Below are positions 49,504 through 51,395 of a stretch of 51,395 nucleotides of DNA, piece after piece. The notes under the pieces were generated by a model that had not been told where the DNA came from, searched no databases, and worked only from the letters and a program-made list of their open reading frames with translations. This stretch comes from a virus. The stretch's first letter is position 1. Each line of letters opens with the position of its first letter. Made by a program: the position numbers and the translations under genes. The stretch spans positions 1 through 51,395 of the IMG/VR virus record IMGVR_UViG_3300044858_006691. One strand, written 5' to 3'.

Positions 49504-50771
49504 ACCGCCAGTGCGGCCTGATCAGCCTCAGAACCCGGCGCAACCGTCGGCACGGGCTCATCGGCATCGACGACATTCAAGGCGCGCAGTACCGCCTGGG
49601 CCATGGGCTGATGCGGGACCGGCAGGTTCTTGATGGTGGACGAACCCGATGAAAAAACGTTGAAGCTGAAATGGCCGCGACGGATTTTTTCAGTCGGATA
49701 GACCATCAGCGTGGCGCCGTCGAGGTTGTACTCGGCCTCGAAGGCGTGGCTGACCTTCAGGCGTGCACGGGCCACGGTCAAGGCATCGGGTTCGGACTCA
49801 GCTTCTGAGGCTTCCAGGTGAATAGTCTCCCCATTGCTGTTCATCGGTTTGAACTGGGCACGACGCAGACGCACCTTGCGGATACCGTAGCGCCCCCAGT
49901 CCTCGAAGGGGTCCAGCCCGTCACGCAGCGCATTGAGCCGGTAGCGCTTGGGTTCGATCTCTTCGGGTTTGATCTCGTGACCGACCAGGTGTTGGCCGAA
50001 GAGCTGCAGCACTGCCTTGTGGTTTTTGGCGCCACCTTTGACGATGGTCTCCACGAGTCCGGTTTGTGGATCGTAGAGCAGCGCCGTCTCCAGGGCGATG
50101 CGGGTGGTGATGCGACTGAAATGGTTCTGGCTAAAGTGCGCCAGGGCCGTGACCGGGCCTTCGACGTAGAGCGTGATCTGAATCTGGTGCTCACGCTGGC
50201 TGACCTCGATGTGGGTGGCCTTGCCGGCACCGGCCTTTTTGTAGATGTCGGCCACCGCTTGGCTAAAGGCCTCCAGTGCCGCACGATCCGCAGTGGGATC
50301 AAGCCCGGCTTCGATGCGGTGCTTCTTCCAGTACTTGCCATTGGTCTTGGCCAGGAAGGACAGGTGCAGCTCGGTCTGGCGGAAGGCCTCATCGCGGAAG
50401 GTGAACATCCACATCGCCTTCTCGCGGTCGTCACGGTCAGCGAATGCGGCCAATACCTCGTCATCGTCGGCGCACTTGAGCAAGAACTCCTCTGCTGCCA
50501 GCGGGTTGGCCATCAGGTGGCAGCGGCGCAAATCGTCGTACCAATATCCGAGGGCATCAGCGATGGCTTTGCGCGCTTCCGTGGTCATCTCGCGTGACGG
50601 CAGTTCGGTGGCCAGAGTTTCCACCGCCTGGCTCACCATCGCCGGCAGAGCCGCTTCATCCAGGGTCCAGTCCAGCGTCAGGTGCGGCCCCAGCAGATGG
50701 GCCTCGGTGAACTCGCGCAACGTTGGCATGCCAATGTGGCGCAGGAAATGGGGTGGATTGAAGATGCTCAT
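49500..50771 (-). CDS. large protein of unknown function in the repressor operon
   Basis: 423 residues without a domain I recognise. Helical N-terminus (PTLREFTEAHLLGPHLTLDWTLDEAALPAMVSQAVETLATEL), then IQITLYVEGPVTALAHFSQNHFSRITTRIALETALLYDPQTGLVETIVKGGAKNHKAVLQLFGQHLVGHEI. The following segment ends in a strand-rich region (FSFNVFSSGSSTIKNLPVP). No transmembrane segment or signal. It follows the repressor by 40 bp and is coupled to the next gene, so the three form a unit. Confidence 0.6.
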   Translation of the reverse strand: MSIFNPPHFLRHIGMPTLREFTEAHLLGPHLTLDWTLDEAALPAMVSQAVETLATELPSREMTTEARKAIADALGYWYDDLRRCHLMANPLAAEEFLLKCADDDEVLAAFADRDDREKAMWMFTFRDEAFRQTELHLSFLAKTNGKYWKKHRIEAGLDPTADRAALEAFSQAVADIYKKAGAGKATHIEVSQREHQIQITLYVEGPVTALAHFSQNHFSRITTRIALETALLYDPQTGLVETIVKGGAKNHKAVLQLFGQHLVGHEIKPEEIEPKRYRLNALRDGLDPFEDWGRYGIRKVRLRRAQFKPMNSNGETIHLEASEAESEPDALTVARARLKVSHAFEAEYNLDGATLMVYPTEKIRRGHFSFNVFSSGSSTIKNLPVPHQPMAQAVLRALNVVDADEPVPTVAPGSEADQAALAV

Positions 50772-50810
50772 GCTCGGCTCCTTGCTTGTTGTTATTCGCA
50801 GAACCGAACT

Positions 50811-51395
50811 TCAGCGCGCGATCTTTCGGGTCAAGCCGACCACCACGCCCACGATGTTCAGTTCACCGTCTGGCAGGATCAAGGGATAGGCCGGGTTGTG
50901 GGCTTTGAGCGCCCTGCGGCCCTTCTCGATCACCAACTCCTTGAGCGTGAACTGATCATCGACGCGTGCCACCACGAAATCCCCCACCGAGGCATTGCGT
51001 GAGGTATCGACAACAGCCAGGTCACCGTCATCGATGTGGGCGTCCGTCATCGAGTCACCCTTGACCCGAATCAGCAGCGTATCCGCCGGCGAGTCGATCA
51101 GGTGTTCGTCGAGGAAAAACGGCTGCGTCGCCACGTCAGCCACCTCGGTCGGCAGGCCCGCCTGTACAGCGCATTCCGCCAGGGGGCGCTCAAAAAAGCG
51201 CTTGGCCGGAATCCAGACGCCGTCGCCGTTCTTTTCGAGAAAGCCCTGCTTGGCCAGGCGCTCGAGGATGGTCTTGACCGCCGAGCGTGCTGCCACCCCC
51301 AAGACAGGCAGGAGCTTGTCGTAGGATGGAAAGGCGTGCTCTTTGGCGTAGTGGCGCTGCAGAGTGGCCAGATACTCCGGGTCGCGTTCGTTCAT
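50811..51395 (-). CDS. LexA/UmuD-type S24 self-cleaving repressor
   Basis: 194 residues. The N-terminal ~65 form a winged HTH (PSYDKLLPVLGVAARSAVKTILERLAKQGFLEKNGDGVWIP). A hinge holds the A79-G80 cleavage site (CAVQAGLP). The S24 catalytic domain has S115 (VKGDSMTDAHIDDGDLAVVD) and K152 (FTLKELV). It should keep the prophage silent and cleave itself after RecA activation. The start codon is the last three bases of the window, so an upstream extension cannot be excluded. Unlike in lambda, it is read in the same direction as the early genes. Confidence 0.9.
   Translation of the reverse strand: MNERDPEYLATLQRHYAKEHAFPSYDKLLPVLGVAARSAVKTILERLAKQGFLEKNGDGVWIPAKRFFERPLAECAVQAGLPTEVADVATQPFFLDEHLIDSPADTLLIRVKGDSMTDAHIDDGDLAVVDTSRNASVGDFVVARVDDQFTLKELVIEKGRRALKAHNPAYPLILPDGELNIVGVVVGLTRKIAR

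Overview
This window is mostly one temperate bacteriophage genome (a prophage or a large part of one), joined on the left to a few kilobases of bacterial DNA. The lineage looks proteobacterial, most likely betaproteobacterial. This rests on the gene families (an S-layer-like type I secreted protein, a P63C protein, DUF3489/DUF7220 genes), on the GC-rich codon use of the phage genes, and on GGGGTCAGACTC-type REP repeats. The species cannot be fixed from the sequence.

Left flank (1-4190): a broken methyltransferase gene, a REP-like inverted repeat, a terminator, and a 1077-codon S-layer/adhesin-like gene that has lost its 5' end. Then comes a small operon of a helix-turn-helix protein and a uracil-DNA-glycosylase-like protein (4191-5011), which may be host or element DNA. 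A plus-strand tyrosine integrase (5122-6315) marks the element edge. Next to it sits a two-gene cassette encoding a HEPN/Abi-like protein and a partner (6323-7527), a probable anti-phage cargo module.

From 7743 rightward nearly everything is on the minus strand, so transcription runs right to left. In order of transcription these are: a LexA/UmuD-type repressor with two uncharacterised companions (51395-48496); a terminator; an intergenic region with nine TTCCGCA heptamers; an early recombination/replication operon (48144-41062: unknown, Sak4-like ATPase, SSB-like candidate, P63C, Cys-rich 58-aa protein, DUF6511-like, Cas4-like nuclease, unknown, primase-helicase); a RuvC-like resolvase and two small phage genes (40904-39485); a promoter/operator with a structured leader; two small structural-type genes; and the packaging and head genes.

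The head genes follow lambda order (TerS, TerL, W, portal B, protease C with nested scaffold, decoration D, capsid E, joining protein, Z-like). The tail genes follow P2 order (V, PAAR, W, J, I, fibre block, FI, FII, E/E' with a -1 frameshift, T, U, X, D), then holin, endolysin and a second holin. The virion is therefore predicted to be a myovirus with a lambda-type head.

Between TerS and TerL the order is interrupted by a ParB-methyltransferase, a DUF7220 membrane protein and an oppositely oriented cassette of six small genes (33889-36289). Three of its transcription units begin with a recurring promoter-like block. The least explained parts are this cassette, the HEPN pair, the repressor-linked two-gene unit and the two families of short repeats (TTCCGCA; GTCAG every 9 bp).
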